NCBI RefSeq assembly: GCF_016406145.1
Contig: NZ_CP066306.1
Coordinates: 2,108,001 to 2,172,000 of the forward strand
DNA length: 64,000 bases
DNA from: Pseudomonas putida
GTDB lineage: Bacteria; Pseudomonadota; Gammaproteobacteria; Pseudomonadales; Pseudomonadaceae
Reading direction: 5' to 3'
Position 1 is the stretch's first letter, and the number at the start of each line of letters is the position of its first letter. The notes beneath the pieces are model-generated. The model had not been told where the DNA came from, ran no database searches, and worked only from the letters and a program-made list of their open reading frames with translations. Both the position numbers and the translations under genes were made by a program. Shown here one piece after another: positions 10,132 to 19,834 of the stretch.

Positions 10132-10204
10132 TGTTGCGCCGTGAAGCACCCAAGGTCGACCAGGCAAACGTGATGGCTTTACTAGAACCCAGGACTTTCG
10201 GCAC

Positions 10205-12505
10205 ATGGTGCATCGTTTTCTTGTCGGCGCTTTCGCGCTGCTGCTCAGCAGCGTCGCGCTCGCACAAGCCCCCCAATCGAGCGCGGTAATTTCCTACACG
10301 CGGGATATTCAACCGATTTTCACCGAGAAGTGCGTGGCCTGCCACGCCTGCAACGACGCCGCCTGTCAGCTGAAGCTGGAGAGCCCAGAAGGCGCTGTGC
10401 GTGGTGCAACCAAGATACCGGTCTACCAGGGTGAAAGGAGCAAGGCAGTCCCGACCACGCGGCTTTTCTACGACGCGCACAGCGAAGAGCAGTGGCGCAA
10501 GAAGGGCTTCTATTCGGTGCTCGACGGCCAGGGCAGCCAGGCCGCATTGATGGCACGCATGCTGGAGCTGGGGCACAAGGCGCCGCTTACCCCCAACGCC
10601 AAGCTGCCTGACGATATCGTCTTGGGGCTTGAACGCAACAACATGTGCCCATTGCCCCATGAGTTCGATGCCTATGCCGGCGCTCACCCCAAAGAGGGGA
10701 TGCCACTGGCGGTCACCGGCCTGACCGATAAGGAATACCAGACCCTGCAGGGTTGGCTGGCTGCAGGTGCGCCGGTCGAGTATGAGCCGATTCAACCAAG
10801 CGCGGCCGAGGCAAAACAGATCGCCGAATGGGAAGAACTGCTCAATCGCCCGGGGTCTACGGAGGCCTTGGTAGGGCGCTGGCTTTACGAGCACCTGTTT
10901 CTGGCGCACATCCATTTCGTCGGCGGCGAGCAGGGCCACTTCTTTCAGTGGGTACGTTCGCGCACGCCCAGCGGCCGGCCAGTCGATCTGATTGCCACGC
11001 GCCGCCCTAACGACCCGCCGGGCACCGACTTCTATTACCGATTGATTCCGGTGCAGGGTGTGATCGTGCATAAAACCCACATCACTTACCCGATGGGGCC
11101 GCAAAAGCTCAAGCGCGTGAAGCAGCTGTTCTATGCCGGTGACTGGCACGCCAGCGCGCTGCCGGGCTATGGGCCGCGCCACCGCGCCAACCCGTTCGAA
11201 ACCTTCGAGGCGATCCCGGCGGTGGCGCGCTATCAGTTCATGCTGGATAACGCCGAGTACTTCGTACGTACCTTCATTCGCGGGCCGGTATGCCGTGGGC
11301 AGATCGCTACCGATGTGATTCGCGATAACTTCTGGGCGCTGTTCCAGGAGCCGGCGCACGACCGCTATGTCACCGATGCTGCGTACCGAGGCCAAGCCAC
11401 ACCGTTGCTCGCCATGCCGGGCCAGATCGATGACGTGGGCAGTGTGCTCAGCCTGTGGCATGCCTACCGTGACAAGCGCAACGAGTATGAAAAGTTGCGT
11501 CGTGAGGCCTACGCCGAAATGCCGGCGCCGGGCTGGTCGACCCTGTGGGCCGGCAACGACAATGCGCTGCTTAGCATCTTCCGCCACTTCGACAGCGCTG
11601 CGGTGACCAAGGGCCTGGTCGGCGATGTGCCACTGACTGTGTGGCTGTTCGACTACCCGCTGCTCGAACGTACCTATTACCAGCTGGCGGTCAATTTCGA
11701 TGTATTCGGCAATGTCTCGCACCAGTTGCAGACGCGGCTGTACTTCGACCTGATCCGCAATGGTGCCGAGGTCAACTTCCTGCGCCTGATGCCAGCGGAC
11801 CAGCGTGGCGCAATTCTCAGCGACTGGTACCAGAACAGTGGCAAGGTGAAGATGTGGCTCGACTATGAAGACATCGACAGCGACACGCCAAGCGGTATCA
11901 GGCTCGACCCCCGCGATCCCAAGCGCGACTTCGGTCTCAAGCTGCTGCAGCGCACCGGCAGCCTGAATGCAGCGCCTGATCCGATCAACCGATGCCAGGG
12001 CGCCTATTGCTCGCGGCCGCAGATGAATGAACAATTCCGTAACGTCGAGCAGTCGCTCAGCCGCCTGGTATCTCGCCCGGCCGCAGGCCTAAAGGTGATC
12101 AATCAATTACCCGAAGCCACAATGTTGCGCATCGAAGGGCAGGGCGGCCAGCGTCAGGTCTACAGCCTGCTGCGCAACCGTGCGCACAGCAATGTCGCGT
12201 TCCTGCTGGGCGAGGCTGCGCGCTACCAGCCGGGGCTCGATACCCTGACCTTGTACCCCGGGGTGCTCAGCAGTTACCCGAACTTCATCTTCAATATCCC
12301 GGCGGCGGATGTGCCGGAGTTCGTCGAAGACATGGAGTACGCGCGCGACGATGCCGCCAAGTTCGAGCGCATCGTCATGCGTTGGGGCGTGCGCCGCAGC
12401 CACCCGCAGTTCTGGCGTTACTTCCATGACCTGAACACCTTCATCAAGGAAACCCAGCCGTTGGAGGCCGGGGTGCTGGACATGAACCGCTACGAGAACC
12501 TCTGA
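10205..12505 (+). CDS. cti: Fatty acid cis/trans isomerase
   Basis: A 766-residue periplasmic heme protein that converts cis to trans unsaturated fatty acids in membrane phospholipids, stiffening the membrane under solvent or heat stress; a known trait of P. putida and relatives. A signal peptide ends near VALAQA. The c-type heme motif CVACH is at residues 43-47, inside the conserved EKCVACHACNDAACQ segment. The length agrees with known Cti proteins. It appears monocistronic, divergent from metH, with a hairpin downstream. Cti activity is thought to be controlled largely after translation. Confidence 0.95.
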   Translation: MVHRFLVGAFALLLSSVALAQAPQSSAVISYTRDIQPIFTEKCVACHACNDAACQLKLESPEGAVRGATKIPVYQGERSKAVPTTRLFYDAHSEEQWRKKGFYSVLDGQGSQAALMARMLELGHKAPLTPNAKLPDDIVLGLERNNMCPLPHEFDAYAGAHPKEGMPLAVTGLTDKEYQTLQGWLAAGAPVEYEPIQPSAAEAKQIAEWEELLNRPGSTEALVGRWLYEHLFLAHIHFVGGEQGHFFQWVRSRTPSGRPVDLIATRRPNDPPGTDFYYRLIPVQGVIVHKTHITYPMGPQKLKRVKQLFYAGDWHASALPGYGPRHRANPFETFEAIPAVARYQFMLDNAEYFVRTFIRGPVCRGQIATDVIRDNFWALFQEPAHDRYVTDAAYRGQATPLLAMPGQIDDVGSVLSLWHAYRDKRNEYEKLRREAYAEMPAPGWSTLWAGNDNALLSIFRHFDSAAVTKGLVGDVPLTVWLFDYPLLERTYYQLAVNFDVFGNVSHQLQTRLYFDLIRNGAEVNFLRLMPADQRGAILSDWYQNSGKVKMWLDYEDIDSDTPSGIRLDPRDPKRDFGLKLLQRTGSLNAAPDPINRCQGAYCSRPQMNEQFRNVEQSLSRLVSRPAAGLKVINQLPEATMLRIEGQGGQRQVYSLLRNRAHSNVAFLLGEAARYQPGLDTLTLYPGVLSSYPNFIFNIPAADVPEFVEDMEYARDDAAKFERIVMRWGVRRSHPQFWRYFHDLNTFIKETQPLEAGVLDMNRYENL

Positions 12506-12558
12506 TCGGTTGCGCTGACCTTTCCGGCACACCTGCGGTCGGAGAGGTTGGGTGGTCC

Positions 12559-12577
12559 GGGGCTGCCAGGCAGCCCC
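12559..12577 (+). terminator. cti downstream hairpin
   Basis: GGGGCTG (12559-12565) and CAGCCCC (12571-12577) around CCAGG, 54 bases past the cti stop. No strong T tract. Confidence 0.5.
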
Positions 12578-12617
12578 ACTGTGGCCTCAATGCACCAAGG
12601 CAATCGCAGGGTGATCC

Positions 12618-13652
12618 ATGCTGTATTCGCTTCAGGCACTGCGGGCGTTCGCCGCCTGGGTGGTGGTCTGCCACCATTTCATGCAGATCTTTTTCGACTT
12701 CCATGCCACTGGCCCCGTTGGCCAGTTGCTCACTGACCGCGGCGCCGTGGGCGTCGACATCTTCTTCGTCATCAGCGGGCTGGTGATCTACCTTTCGACC
12801 CGAGACAAGCCCGTGGAGCCGCGTCGGTTCCTGCTCAACCGCGCGTTACGAATCATCCCTGCCTATTGGTTCTACACCGTGCTGATGGCGCTACTGCTAC
12901 TGGCCTTCAGCCAATGGATGCCACACCAGGCATTCACCTGGCATCACCTGTTGCTGTCGATGCTGTTTATTCCGGCAGAGAACCCGGGTGGCTACGGCCT
13001 GTACCCGACCTTGAACGTGGGCTGGACGCTGAACTTCGAGATGTTCTTCTACCTGTTGTTTGGCCTGGCATTCCTTGTCCGGCAACGCCACCAGTTGTTG
13101 CTGGTGACCGCTGCGCTGGTGCTGGTCAGCGAAGTGCTGGGCCGCCTTGGCGTGCTCAGCCGCTTCTACAACAACGGCATCATCTACGAATTCTTGCTCG
13201 GTATCGGCATCGGTGTGCTGTACCGCCGCGGCCTGGTGCGCGAAGGGCTGTGGTTGCCGCTGGCGGTGCTGGGTGTGGCGTGCTACGCGATCTACCACCT
13301 GGACGCGTCCCAGCGCTTGTTGCATTGGGGCCTTCCCAGCGCACTGATAGTGTTGGCGTTTGTAGCACTTGAGCGGTACTTCCAGGGCAACCGGGTGCTC
13401 AAGGCATTGGGGGACTGCTCGTACTCGGTGTACCTGATCCACGTACTGGTACTGTACGCGGGCTGGTTCGCCAGCCAGCGCCTGCACTTGAATCCCTACC
13501 TGGTCTTTGCTCTGTGCGTGCCGTCCATTGGACTAATGTCGTGGTTCAGCTACCAGTGGCTGGAGCGGGGCCTGTACCGGCGGATGCAGGCGTGGCTGGC
13601 GGCACCGCGGGAGCAAACGCCGGCGTTTGCTCTTTCCCGAGTCAAATGCTAG
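12618..13652 (+). CDS. Acyltransferase 3 family membrane protein
   Basis: A 344-residue polytopic membrane acyltransferase (Acyl_transf_3/OafA type) with about ten helices. The family N terminus MLYSLQALRAFAAWVVVCHHF carries the paired histidines, followed by GAVGVDIFFVISG and the RFLLNRALRIIPAYWF arginine motif. Such enzymes move acyl groups from cytoplasmic donors to sugars or envelope polymers. No polysaccharide genes adjoin, so the acceptor is unknown. A strong hairpin overlaps the last codons. Confidence 0.9.
   Translation: MLYSLQALRAFAAWVVVCHHFMQIFFDFHATGPVGQLLTDRGAVGVDIFFVISGLVIYLSTRDKPVEPRRFLLNRALRIIPAYWFYTVLMALLLLAFSQWMPHQAFTWHHLLLSMLFIPAENPGGYGLYPTLNVGWTLNFEMFFYLLFGLAFLVRQRHQLLLVTAALVLVSEVLGRLGVLSRFYNNGIIYEFLLGIGIGVLYRRGLVREGLWLPLAVLGVACYAIYHLDASQRLLHWGLPSALIVLAFVALERYFQGNRVLKALGDCSYSVYLIHVLVLYAGWFASQRLHLNPYLVFALCVPSIGLMSWFSYQWLERGLYRRMQAWLAAPREQTPAFALSRVKC
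13611..13632 (+). terminator. Perfect palindrome overlapping the acyltransferase 3' end
   Basis: A 22-base perfect palindrome with arms GAGCAAACG and CGTTTGCTC around CCGG, followed by TTTCCC. It lies inside the last codons (REQTPAFAL) of the acyltransferase, 20 bases before its stop, and could terminate transcription ahead of nfuA. Confidence 0.5.
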
Positions 13653-13701
13653 GACTTTGTTCGAAGGCCAGGTTGGCGTACACTTGGCCGCAAGTCTGTG
13701 A

Positions 13702-14295
<594 letters not shown>

Positions 14296-14368
14296 CCGGT
14301 AGTTCGGCGAACGGCTGGCCACAAGCTCTTAGCAACAAACTGTTACGGATTCAACCCCTGCGACAACA

Positions 14369-14400
14369 GGCCGCAGCCCGTGTTTAAAGGGCTGCAGGCC
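14369..14400 (+). terminator. nfuA downstream hairpin
   Basis: GGCC-GCAGCCC (14369-14379) pairs with GGGCTGC-A-GGCC (14389-14400) around GTGTTTAAA. It lies 74 bases past nfuA and 109 before the SCO gene. No T tract, so it could also be an mRNA structure. Confidence 0.5.
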
Positions 14401-14508
14401 ACCACCGCCTTGGTCGGGTAGAAGCGCTCGGGGTGTCATGCCAGAATGCCCGGGTTTTTCGGCCGGCCCGTCCCGAGGGTCGGCACCTTCCCTTTAAAGG
14501 ATGGTTCC

Positions 14509-15117
14509 ATGAATGATCTGTTGACCCGGCGCGCAGTCGTCGCCGGGATGGGCGTTCTCGGGCTCGGCCTGCTGGCAGGCTGCAATCCGGCCCGAGGGCT
14601 TGAGTTCAAGTACGGCAAGAACATGAGCAACGAAATCCTGGGGCGTAAGTTCCGTCTCAAGGATACCAAGGGCAATGACGTCACCCTGTCGAGCTTCTAC
14701 GGCAGCATGCCGATGATCTTCTTCGGGTTCACCCAGTGCCCGGCAGTCTGCCCGACCACCCTGGCGCGAGCGGCGCAAATCCGCAAGCAGCTCCGGGGCC
14801 GCGACCGCGATCTGTTCCAGGTGGTGTTCATCACCCTGGACCCGGAGCGCGACACGCCCGAAGTGCTCGACGCCTACGTCAAGGCCTTCGACCCCTCGTT
14901 CATGGCCCTGACTGGCACCCCGGAGGAAATCGCCGAGGTGGCCAAGGAGTTCAAGGTGTTCTACGAGAAGGTCCCTGCCGGCGATACCTACACCATCTCT
15001 CATTCGTCCACCAGCTACGTCTACGATACGCGTGGCACCCTGCGCCTGAGCCTGGGCCATTCCCTGAACGCCAAGGAATGCGCCGAAGACCTGGTCACCC
15101 TGATGGAGATCTGCTAA
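14509..15117 (+). CDS. SCO1/SenC-family copper-binding lipoprotein
   Basis: A 202-residue thioredoxin-fold protein for copper delivery to the CuA centre of cytochrome oxidase; periplasmic, lipid-anchored. The ATG at 14509 is chosen because AAAGGA precedes it and the next residues form a lipoprotein signal with lipobox LLAGC. The copper ligands are CPAVC (Cys77 and Cys81) and the downstream His in TISHSSTSYVYD. It overlaps the PCu(A)C gene by one base (TAATG), so the two are translationally coupled and probably work together. Confidence 0.9.
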   Translation: MNDLLTRRAVVAGMGVLGLGLLAGCNPARGLEFKYGKNMSNEILGRKFRLKDTKGNDVTLSSFYGSMPMIFFGFTQCPAVCPTTLARAAQIRKQLRGRDRDLFQVVFITLDPERDTPEVLDAYVKAFDPSFMALTGTPEEIAEVAKEFKVFYEKVPAGDTYTISHSSTSYVYDTRGTLRLSLGHSLNAKECAEDLVTLMEIC

Positions 15118-15605
15118 TGGCTGTTTCACTGCACCCGTTCAAGCGCGGCCTGGCCGCTATTGCCCTGCTGGGCCTGGCGCTGCCGGCTTTGGCCCAGACC
15201 ACCGTCAGTGATGCCTGGGTACGCGCAAGCGTACCGCACCAGCAGTCCACCGGTGCGTTCATGACCCTGACTGCCAGCAGCGACAGCAAGCTGATTGGGG
15301 TAGCATCGCCTGTGGCCAAGACTGTGCAAGTGCATGAGATGACCATGAACGGTGATGTGATGGGCATGAAACAGGTCGAGGCCGTGCAGCTGCCAGCCGG
15401 CAAGCCGGTGAGCCTGGACCCCAATGGCTATCACGTGATGCTGATGGGCTTGACGCAGCAGGTGAAGGAGGGCGACAAAGTCCCGCTGACCCTGACTGTG
15501 GAAGATGCCAAGGGTGGCAAGGAAACCTTGGAAGTGCAGGCAGCGGTACGGGCGCTCAACGACGAGACGGGCGGTGGGCACGACCACATGCACATGAAGC
15601 ACTGA
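15117..15605 (+). CDS. Periplasmic copper chaperone PCu(A)C
   Basis: A 162-residue secreted protein with signal peptide ending near PALAQT. The PCu(A)C copper site is visible as HEM...M and HVMLM, and the C-terminal tail HDHMHMKH adds likely metal ligands. In known systems PCu(A)C passes Cu(I) to Sco or directly to oxidase subunit II. The start overlaps the SCO stop by one base. A perfect terminator follows within ten bases. Confidence 0.9.
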   Translation: MAVSLHPFKRGLAAIALLGLALPALAQTTVSDAWVRASVPHQQSTGAFMTLTASSDSKLIGVASPVAKTVQVHEMTMNGDVMGMKQVEAVQLPAGKPVSLDPNGYHVMLMGLTQQVKEGDKVPLTLTVEDAKGGKETLEVQAAVRALNDETGGGHDHMHMKH

Positions 15606-15612
15606 TTGATCC

Positions 15613-15631
15613 GGGGCCGCTAAGCGGCCCC
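15613..15631. terminator. Bidirectional terminator
   Basis: GGGGCCGC (15613-15620), loop TAA, GCGGCCCC (15624-15631), then ACTTCATT. It separates the convergent PCu(A)C gene and the gene at 15639-15866. Confidence 0.75.
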
Positions 15632-15638
15632 ACTTCAT

Positions 15639-15866
15639 TCAGCTGCGAAAACGCGGCAGCGGCCTTTCCAGGGTCAGCGAGGTCAAGGTCTTGCGGACCT
15701 GGGCTTCGTCGGCCTCCAGGGCCTTGAGACTTGCACGGATCTTGCCAGCGGCGGGCACGTCACCCTGCCGGTCGATCCAGTCGGCGATCTCTTTGCAGGC
15801 ACTGCTCAGGCAGGCCTGGCGCTGGTTCATCAACGATATGAGGGTGGTGAGCTCTCTTTCGGACAT
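15639..15866 (-). CDS. Small helical conserved hypothetical protein
   Basis: A 75-residue protein starting MSERELTTLISLMNQRQ. The ATG at 15866 has GGAGG upstream; the longer frame would begin at a TTG that overlaps this site. It is predicted to be helical and charged, with two cysteines (QACLSSACKEIADW) and no signal or membrane segment. I do not recognise a named family. Confidence 0.7.
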   Translation of the reverse strand: MSERELTTLISLMNQRQACLSSACKEIADWIDRQGDVPAAGKIRASLKALEADEAQVRKTLTSLTLERPLPRFRS

Positions 15867-15906
15867 GGCAGGATCCTCCAATTCAGCCTTGTCAGTGTAG
15901 CAGCAG

Positions 15907-16740
15907 TTACCCGTGCAGGCAGGCGGTGCGATAGGCGCCCGGGGTCACGCCATAGGCCTGTTTGAATTGCCGGCTGAGGTGGCTCTGGTCAGCGAAGCCC
16001 AGGTTGAAAGCCACGCCGGTTGCAGTCACGCCGCTCTTGAGCATTTCCCGGGCACGGGCCAGGCGCCGTTGCTTCAGCCAGGCATGCGGCGGCAGGCCGG
16101 TGGCCTGGCGGAACACCCGGGCGAAATGGAACGGCGATAGATTAACCGCGCCTGCCAGTGCTTCGAGCGAAGGCGGTTCTGCCAGTTGGCTCTCCAGCAG
16201 CTCGCGGGCGCGGGCTACGGCCAGTGGTTCGTGGCCAGGGGGCGCGGGTTCAGCGCATTGGCCGTGTCGTTGTACCAAGGCCAGAACCGCCTGGCGCCAG
16301 GCGGTCTGTTGCTGCAGGGCACTGGCGCTGGCTTCGGACAGCCGATGCAGCTTGCTGAAGGCGATGGCCAGGGCCGGGTCCTGGATCACGCTGTCCTTGA
16401 AGCAGGGCATGCCGTGGCGGCCCAGTTCCAGCTCGTCGAGCACGCCGGTCACCCGTTCATGCTCCGGATAAAACCCGCGGTAGCGCCAGCCAGCCTCATG
16501 GGCTGTAGCGCCGGTATGCAGTTCGTCCGGGTTGATCAGCACCATGCTGCCCACGGGTGCCAGGTGCTCGCTGCCGCGGTGCCAGAAGCGCTGGGCACCC
16601 GACTCGATCACGGTGAACACGTAACCCTCGTGAACATGTGGGGCGAAGCGTTGCTGAATGTAGCGCGCATGCAGCATCTCGACATCGCCCAGCGCGGGCG
16701 CCTGCCAAAGGTGGGTCTGTTCGCGCAGGGGTGTGCTCAT
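15907..16740 (-). CDS. AraC-family regulator with cupin sensor domain
   Basis: A 277-residue regulator. The N-terminal AraC ligand-binding cupin runs from about 20 to 160 (FAPHVHEGYVFTVIESG, then MVLINPDELHTG). The C-terminal double helix-turn-helix includes SLEALAGAVNLSPFHFARVFR and GVAFNLGFADQSHLSRQFK. The ATG at 16740 overlaps the azlD stop by four bases, so regulator and transporter are one operon. I infer control of azlCD, possibly in response to an exported amino acid. Confidence 0.9.
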   Translation of the reverse strand: MSTPLREQTHLWQAPALGDVEMLHARYIQQRFAPHVHEGYVFTVIESGAQRFWHRGSEHLAPVGSMVLINPDELHTGATAHEAGWRYRGFYPEHERVTGVLDELELGRHGMPCFKDSVIQDPALAIAFSKLHRLSEASASALQQQTAWRQAVLALVQRHGQCAEPAPPGHEPLAVARARELLESQLAEPPSLEALAGAVNLSPFHFARVFRQATGLPPHAWLKQRRLARAREMLKSGVTATGVAFNLGFADQSHLSRQFKQAYGVTPGAYRTACLHG

Positions 16741-17051
16741 GTCAGCCAGCTGCGCAGCAGGAAGAAGATAAACATGCTCACCAGCATGCTCAGCAATACA
16801 CTGCGGGTCAACAACACCAGGACGATGGCCACTACAGCCCCCAGCAAGTAGGGGTTGAGCGGGCTCAGGTCCAGCTGGTGGCCGGGCAGGAAGACGATAG
16901 GCCCGCAAATGGCGGTGAGCATGCCCGGCACGGCAAAGCCCAGAAACTGCCGGGCATTGGAGCTCAGGCGCAGCGGTAGGCGCGGTTCCAGGAAAGCGTA
17001 GCGATTGAGGAACACTACGGCGCCCATGGCAAAGATCAGTAACCAGGTCAT
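16737..17051 (-). CDS. azlD: AzlD-type branched-chain amino acid exporter, small subunit
   Basis: A 104-residue protein with four transmembrane helices, starting MTWLLIFAMGAVVFLNR. AzlD pairs with AzlC to export branched-chain amino acids and analogues. It overlaps the azlC stop by four bases at its start and the AraC gene by four at its end. Substrate is by family only. Confidence 0.88.
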   Translation of the reverse strand: MTWLLIFAMGAVVFLNRYAFLEPRLPLRLSSNARQFLGFAVPGMLTAICGPIVFLPGHQLDLSPLNPYLLGAVVAIVLVLLTRSVLLSMLVSMFIFFLLRSWLT

Positions 17052-17749
17052 ACGCGGCCTCCGGAAAATTTCTGGCAGATAAAGCCGGCAGCCATACCCA
17101 GCAGGCCAGCGGCCACCAGCGCGGTTTCCCAGTGCCAGTAGCTGAAAAGGACTGAACAGAACAGCGACACCGCCACGCACACTACCGTGGCGAGGTTGCG
17201 CACGAGCGGGGCGATCAGGGCGACGAAGGTGGCGACAATGGAAAAATCCAGACCCAGCTGGTCCAGATGCGGGATGTTCTGGCCCAGCACGATCCCGGCC
17301 AGGGTGAACAGGTTCCAGGCCACGTAGAAGGTCAGGCCGACACCCAGCGCGTACCAGCGGTTGAATTGCTGTTGGTCATAGTGGCTGGTCAACGCGAAGA
17401 ACTCATCGGTCAACAGGAAACCCAGGCCCAGGCGCCAGCGCAGCGGCTGGTTCGATAGCACCGGGCGCATCGACAAGCCGTAAAGCAGATGCTGCGAGGT
17501 GAGCAGCAGTGTGGTCAGCAGAATCGATAGCAGGTTGGCGCCGCCCTTGAGCATGCCGATCGCCACCAGTTGCGCGGCGCCAGCGAACACGATCGCCGAA
17601 AGGCCCTGACCCTCCCAGGCACTGAGGTTGGCCTCGATGGCCATCGAGCCAGCAAGCAGGCCCCAAGGAGCAACGGCCAGTGATAACGGAAGAATGGCGA
17701 TGGCGCCGTGCAGAAAAGCTTGGCGGGCGATAGGCGGACTGCTTTGCAT
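17048..17749 (-). CDS. azlC: AzlC-type branched-chain amino acid exporter, large subunit
   Basis: A 233-residue membrane protein. Family features are HGAIAILPLSLAVAPWGLLAG near the N terminus, FAGAAQLVAIGML, and LLTDEFFAL. I place the start at MQSSPPIARQ (17749), which gives the usual family length; a start up to 93 bases upstream cannot be excluded because the ribosome site is weak. First gene of azlC-azlD-AraC. Confidence 0.88.
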   Translation of the reverse strand: MQSSPPIARQAFLHGAIAILPLSLAVAPWGLLAGSMAIEANLSAWEGQGLSAIVFAGAAQLVAIGMLKGGANLLSILLTTLLLTSQHLLYGLSMRPVLSNQPLRWRLGLGFLLTDEFFALTSHYDQQQFNRWYALGVGLTFYVAWNLFTLAGIVLGQNIPHLDQLGLDFSIVATFVALIAPLVRNLATVVCVAVSLFCSVLFSYWHWETALVAAGLLGMAAGFICQKFSGGRV

Positions 17750-17845
17750 GATGGCTGCAACACTATTGTTCGGTAGCGCAGCATGCCAGAGGGTGGGGCA
17801 GGTTGCTTGAACGATCTTGCTGGTTTGCCACGGCCAGAACAACGA

Positions 17846-18541
17846 TCAACGCTGGCTGGTCAACCGCCGTTGTGCAGCTACGCAACCATTAATTTCCACC
17901 GCCTTTTGCAGCAAATCCCGGCGGTGCTGCGGATCGAGGTCGCCCAGTAACCGATACACCTCAGCCTGATAGTCGCGTTGGCGCCCCCACTGCATTTCCA
18001 ACCCTTGTGGCTGGCTGCGGCTGCAAGCCAGACGTGTGGCCGGTTGCGGGTAGTAGGGCGCATACAGCGTGGCCATGCCCGGGATCGCTTCGAGTGCTTC
18101 GCGGTACCGGGGGCTGGCGTTATACGGTGGGCACCAGGTGGCGATCGCCGTAGCGGGCGGGGCAAAGCCCTGCTGGAGGCTGGCCTCGAGCAATGGGCAT
18201 GCAGCATCAGGGATTTGCGCCGCTGGCAGGTAGGTCGTGTAGTACAGTGCCAGACGGTATTGGGCCACGGGATGGCCGAGTTCCACTGACTTTTCAAGCA
18301 GGGCTACCGCAGTCGGAAGCGTACGGGCCATGGCCTGGCCTTGGCGTTTGAGTTCCGGATCGCCGCCAATGGCAGTGCGCAGCGTGTTGCCGTTAGCGTC
18401 CGGGTTATCGGCCTGCTCCAGCAATGGCAGGGCCTGGCGATAAAGCAGGTCGGCATGCGGGTCGATACGCACGTCGAGCGCTTGTGCGGCAAACGGCATC
18501 AGCGAGATGAGGAGTGCGGGCACGCGGGCGAAACCACTCAC
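17846..18541 (-). CDS. Secreted helical-repeat (Sel1-like) protein
   Basis: A 231-residue protein with a signal peptide ending near AAQALD. A Sel1/TPR-like repeat is suggested by AVALLEKSVELGHPVAQYRL. Four cysteines in the mature part (DAACPLLEA, ATWCPPYN, LACSRSQ, NGCVAAQ) could form disulfides in the periplasm. No enzyme motif. The gene follows the SGNH-like gene on the same strand after 156 bases and is probably transcribed separately. Confidence 0.7.
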   Translation of the reverse strand: MSGFARVPALLISLMPFAAQALDVRIDPHADLLYRQALPLLEQADNPDANGNTLRTAIGGDPELKRQGQAMARTLPTAVALLEKSVELGHPVAQYRLALYYTTYLPAAQIPDAACPLLEASLQQGFAPPATAIATWCPPYNASPRYREALEAIPGMATLYAPYYPQPATRLACSRSQPQGLEMQWGRQRDYQAEVYRLLGDLDPQHRRDLLQKAVEINGCVAAQRRLTSQR

Positions 18542-18697
18542 AGGCGGGCCTCACTGGCAACACAGCCCGGATAAGTAGAAAGGTACTGGTGGACGGCTCG
18601 GGTGTTCATGACAAGTACACTTGCGCCTCAGGCGTATCGGAACGACGGCCTATTCTAGCCAACCGGAAGGCCCGACCGAAAGGGCAACGCACATTTG

Positions 18698-19792
18698 TCA
18701 GACGAGCTTGATCGGTGTGACCTTGCGTTGGGCAATTTTTTCCTGGGCAAGGCCCAGTTTGGCGGTGATCACCTTGGCCAGCGCATTGTTGCCCAAATCA
18801 TTGAGGTGCAAGCGATCAATGAACAGCTCGGCCCCGAATACAGGGGAGCTGCTCAGCATGCTGTTCATGTCGTAACACGGCACCGGGTCTGCCTGGCTCT
18901 TGATGCGCCTGAAGAAGGCCATGTGCAGTTGACTGTCAAAGGCACCTTCAAGCAGTCGGTCGAAGTTGGTCGGTTGCTGTTCCAATGCCGACAGCATGGC
19001 TCGCTCTGCGGCAGGCAGCGTTTCACGGCACCATGGCAGCAGCGGTTGGAGAATGAAGGTAAGGGTGGCGTGGCTGTCGGCAAGCAAGCGTTCCCATTGA
19101 CGCAAGGTACGGCCAATGCGGTCGGCAGCCTGTGCCAGGCGTTTCTGTGGGGCGGACAATGGCCAGGCGGGGGGCGGCAGCTGCCGACGCGGAGCCAGGG
19201 CCTGGCCAAGGCGTTGCCACAGCGAGTCCCGGCGCGCCGGGCTGGCAGGTAGCACGCCTTCGTTGAAACTGTTGAGGTAGTTCCGATAGGCCTTGGCATG
19301 CAGCGCAGCGTGCGGGCCGCCTAGCATTTCGCCGAGGCCCTCGTGGGCCAAGGTGTTGATGCCGCTGAGCACCACCACGTGGCCGACTTCGCCGAAGCGA
19401 TGCTGATGGGTGAGAAACAGCAGCAGTTCCTGGCTGGCATTGAGCCCACAGCCGGCCAAGCTCAACCACACTTCTCCGGTGAGCATCGACAGGTGTGATG
19501 CCACCGTATTCTCATCGGAACTGGCACCGATCCCCAATGCGGTCGAACCGCCAACGAGCAAGTTGACACGGCCGGTGCCGCCATACTCGGCGGCCGAGAA
19601 TCGCTTGCCGGCACAATGGCTGTAGCGCAAACCGAGCGCATCGGTGTTGATGGTGCCGGAACGGTAGCCGCTTTCGTGCACATGCAGGGTGTGCGGGGCA
19701 CGGCGGCTACCCAGTTGCAGGAAACGCTGGTAGTCGAGCGACAGTGGCGCAGGCAAGCCCGGGCCTAATGTTGCGGTATTGGACTGGGTCAT
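18698..19792 (-). CDS. SGNH-hydrolase-like protein
   Basis: A 364-residue protein without an obvious signal peptide. An SGNH-type pattern is visible: VNLLVGGSTALGIGAS as block I with the candidate nucleophile Ser in GGST, VVVLSGIN as a block III-like strand, and DRLHLNDLGN near the C terminus providing a D-x-x-H pair. AAGGAG lies five bases before the ATG. It starts 42 bases after the LysE gene, so it is likely the third gene of the YqcI-LysE-SGNH operon. Some Pseudomonas annotations may call similar proteins inducer of phenazine A; that is uncertain recollection. Confidence 0.65.
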   Translation of the reverse strand: MTQSNTATLGPGLPAPLSLDYQRFLQLGSRRAPHTLHVHESGYRSGTINTDALGLRYSHCAGKRFSAAEYGGTGRVNLLVGGSTALGIGASSDENTVASHLSMLTGEVWLSLAGCGLNASQELLLFLTHQHRFGEVGHVVVLSGINTLAHEGLGEMLGGPHAALHAKAYRNYLNSFNEGVLPASPARRDSLWQRLGQALAPRRQLPPPAWPLSAPQKRLAQAADRIGRTLRQWERLLADSHATLTFILQPLLPWCRETLPAAERAMLSALEQQPTNFDRLLEGAFDSQLHMAFFRRIKSQADPVPCYDMNSMLSSSPVFGAELFIDRLHLNDLGNNALAKVITAKLGLAQEKIAQRKVTPIKLV

Positions 19793-19834
19793 GGGCGCTC
19801 CTTGTTGTCCGGCGTGGCGTCTCGCACCGAGGCG

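Noticed and set aside
10036..10204. Cobalamin riboswitch ahead of metH
   Set aside because: None of the aptamer core elements found at 50358-50530 and 54108-54285 occur here, and the gap is short.
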